12,253 nucleotides of DNA from JBDRGX01 sp043817485 [NCBI: bacterium] (lineage in GTDB: Bacteria > JBDRGX01): contig JBDRGX010000088.1 of NCBI GenBank assembly GCA_043817485.1, positions 1 through 12,253 of the forward strand. The letters are read 5' to 3'. The first letter of the stretch is position 1. Every line of letters begins with the position of its first letter. Below the pieces are notes generated by a model. That model was not told where the DNA came from and did no database searches. It worked only from the letters and a program-made list of their open reading frames with translations. Below, one piece after another: positions 11,838 to 12,253 of the stretch. The position numbers and the translations under genes were made by a program.

Positions 11838-12253
11838 TTACTTATAAAATTTTTGAAAAGATTGAAAAGCTTCTTTTATAGTTTCAAAAGAAAATCCTTT
11901 TTGTAAAAGATATTGATATATTTTTTCTTTTTGATTTAATTTCTTTTTTTTTATTAATAGAATGGCAAGATCTATTTCTTTGTTTTCTTCAAAAGCAATA
12001 TTTAATTCTTGAGTAATAATTCTTTGGAAATTCCTTTAAATAAAAGTTCTTTTTCTATTAATTTTTTACCTCTTGGTTTAAATCTTATTCTTTGCTCAAT
12101 CCATTGTTTAGCAAACAATCTATCATCTATTAAATTTAATTTTTTAAAAAAATTAATTGTTTTTTCTATTTCTTCTTTTGAAATTTTTCTGTTTTTTAAT
12201 TTTTTTTCTAATTCAAAAATTGTATAAGAACGATAAGATAATAATTTAAAAAC
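11838..12253 (-). pseudogene. recX: RecX regulatory protein, frameshifted, 5' end outside the window
   Basis: RecX binds RecA filaments and limits recombinase activity. The minus strand encodes FKLLSYRSYTIFELEKKLK, then the hallmark segment LIDDRLFAKQWIEQR and KPRGKKLIEKELLFKGISKEL, in the frame that enters at 12253. That frame stops at 12002-12004. The missing remainder is in another frame: ITQELNIAFEENKEIDLA, then ILLIKKKK, YQYLLQKGFSFETIKEAF, to a TAA at 11838. One lost base near 12017-12020 (AGTAATAATTC where AGTAATTAATTC would restore the frame on the plus strand) explains the break. Joined, about 138 residues are visible, and only a short N-terminus is missing beyond the edge. The intact downstream part argues for a recent mutation or an assembly error. 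Family identity is firm; whether the gene is truly broken is not. Confidence 0.85.

Noticed and set aside
12002-12022. Programmed ribosomal frameshifting in recX
   Set aside because: No slippery heptamer or strong downstream structure is visible at the junction, and RecX is not known to use it; a deletion or sequence error is simpler.
12009-12227. Plus-strand 72-codon frame at the right end
   Set aside because: It is antisense to RecX coding sequence that is recognisable on the minus strand.
1-12253. A new defence, secretion or biosynthetic gene system
   Set aside because: All larger genes belong to recognised housekeeping or widespread envelope families; only the repeats and one small ORF are unexplained.

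Overview
This is a very AT-rich stretch of bacterial chromosome. Sampled coding lines range from about 12 to 43 % G+C, and most lie near 20 %. LpxC (lipid A synthesis) together with PBP2 and RodA (cell elongation) indicates a rod-shaped, LPS-making Gram-negative bacterium. LpxC is not fused to FabZ, which argues against Bacteroidota. DUF502, a four-repeat DUF4340 protein, extreme AT content and intergenic repeats would fit an uncultivated Gram-negative lineage of the Omnitrophota kind, but I cannot fix the phylum from this window.

Layout. 1-2820: two minus-strand genes, folC followed by an extracellular solute-binding protein that has its own promoter candidate, a strong Shine-Dalgarno and a TTG start. 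2887-3474: a DUF502 membrane protein, divergent from folC. 3475-3888: a gene-free convergent region with four small hairpins. 3889-4740: lpxC (minus). 4741-5138: a divergent control region with a near-consensus sigma70 promoter for the rightward operon and another candidate for lpxC. 5139-9272: an AEC-family permease, mrdA (PBP2) and rodA, closely packed. 9311-9481: a 56-residue cysteine-rich ORF (minus). 9482-9985: about 500 bp made almost wholly of repeats. 9986-11770: a DUF4340 protein (minus). 11838-12253: recX (minus), frameshifted and cut by the window edge.

How the genes fit together. LpxC commits precursors to lipid A, while PBP2 and RodA polymerise and cross-link the side-wall peptidoglycan, so the centre of the window serves envelope growth. 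The permease stands directly before mrdA, where mreC/mreD often stand. FolC, RecX, DUF502, DUF4340 and the solute-binding protein have no visible functional link to this core.

The least ordinary content is intergenic. Six small hairpins with a shared tail (near GATATYGGTAG) occur in two clusters. In each cluster two of them form an 80/81-bp doublet with outward tails, like a REPIN, and the two doublets lie inverted on either side of lpxC and the permease-mrdA-rodA operon. Further families are a 29-bp repeat (three copies), a TTTCG-rich module, a pair of 31-bp hairpin units with a compensatory base-pair change, and a MITE-like element with 11-bp terminal inverted repeats. I found no defence system, CRISPR array, tRNA, rRNA or transposase gene.
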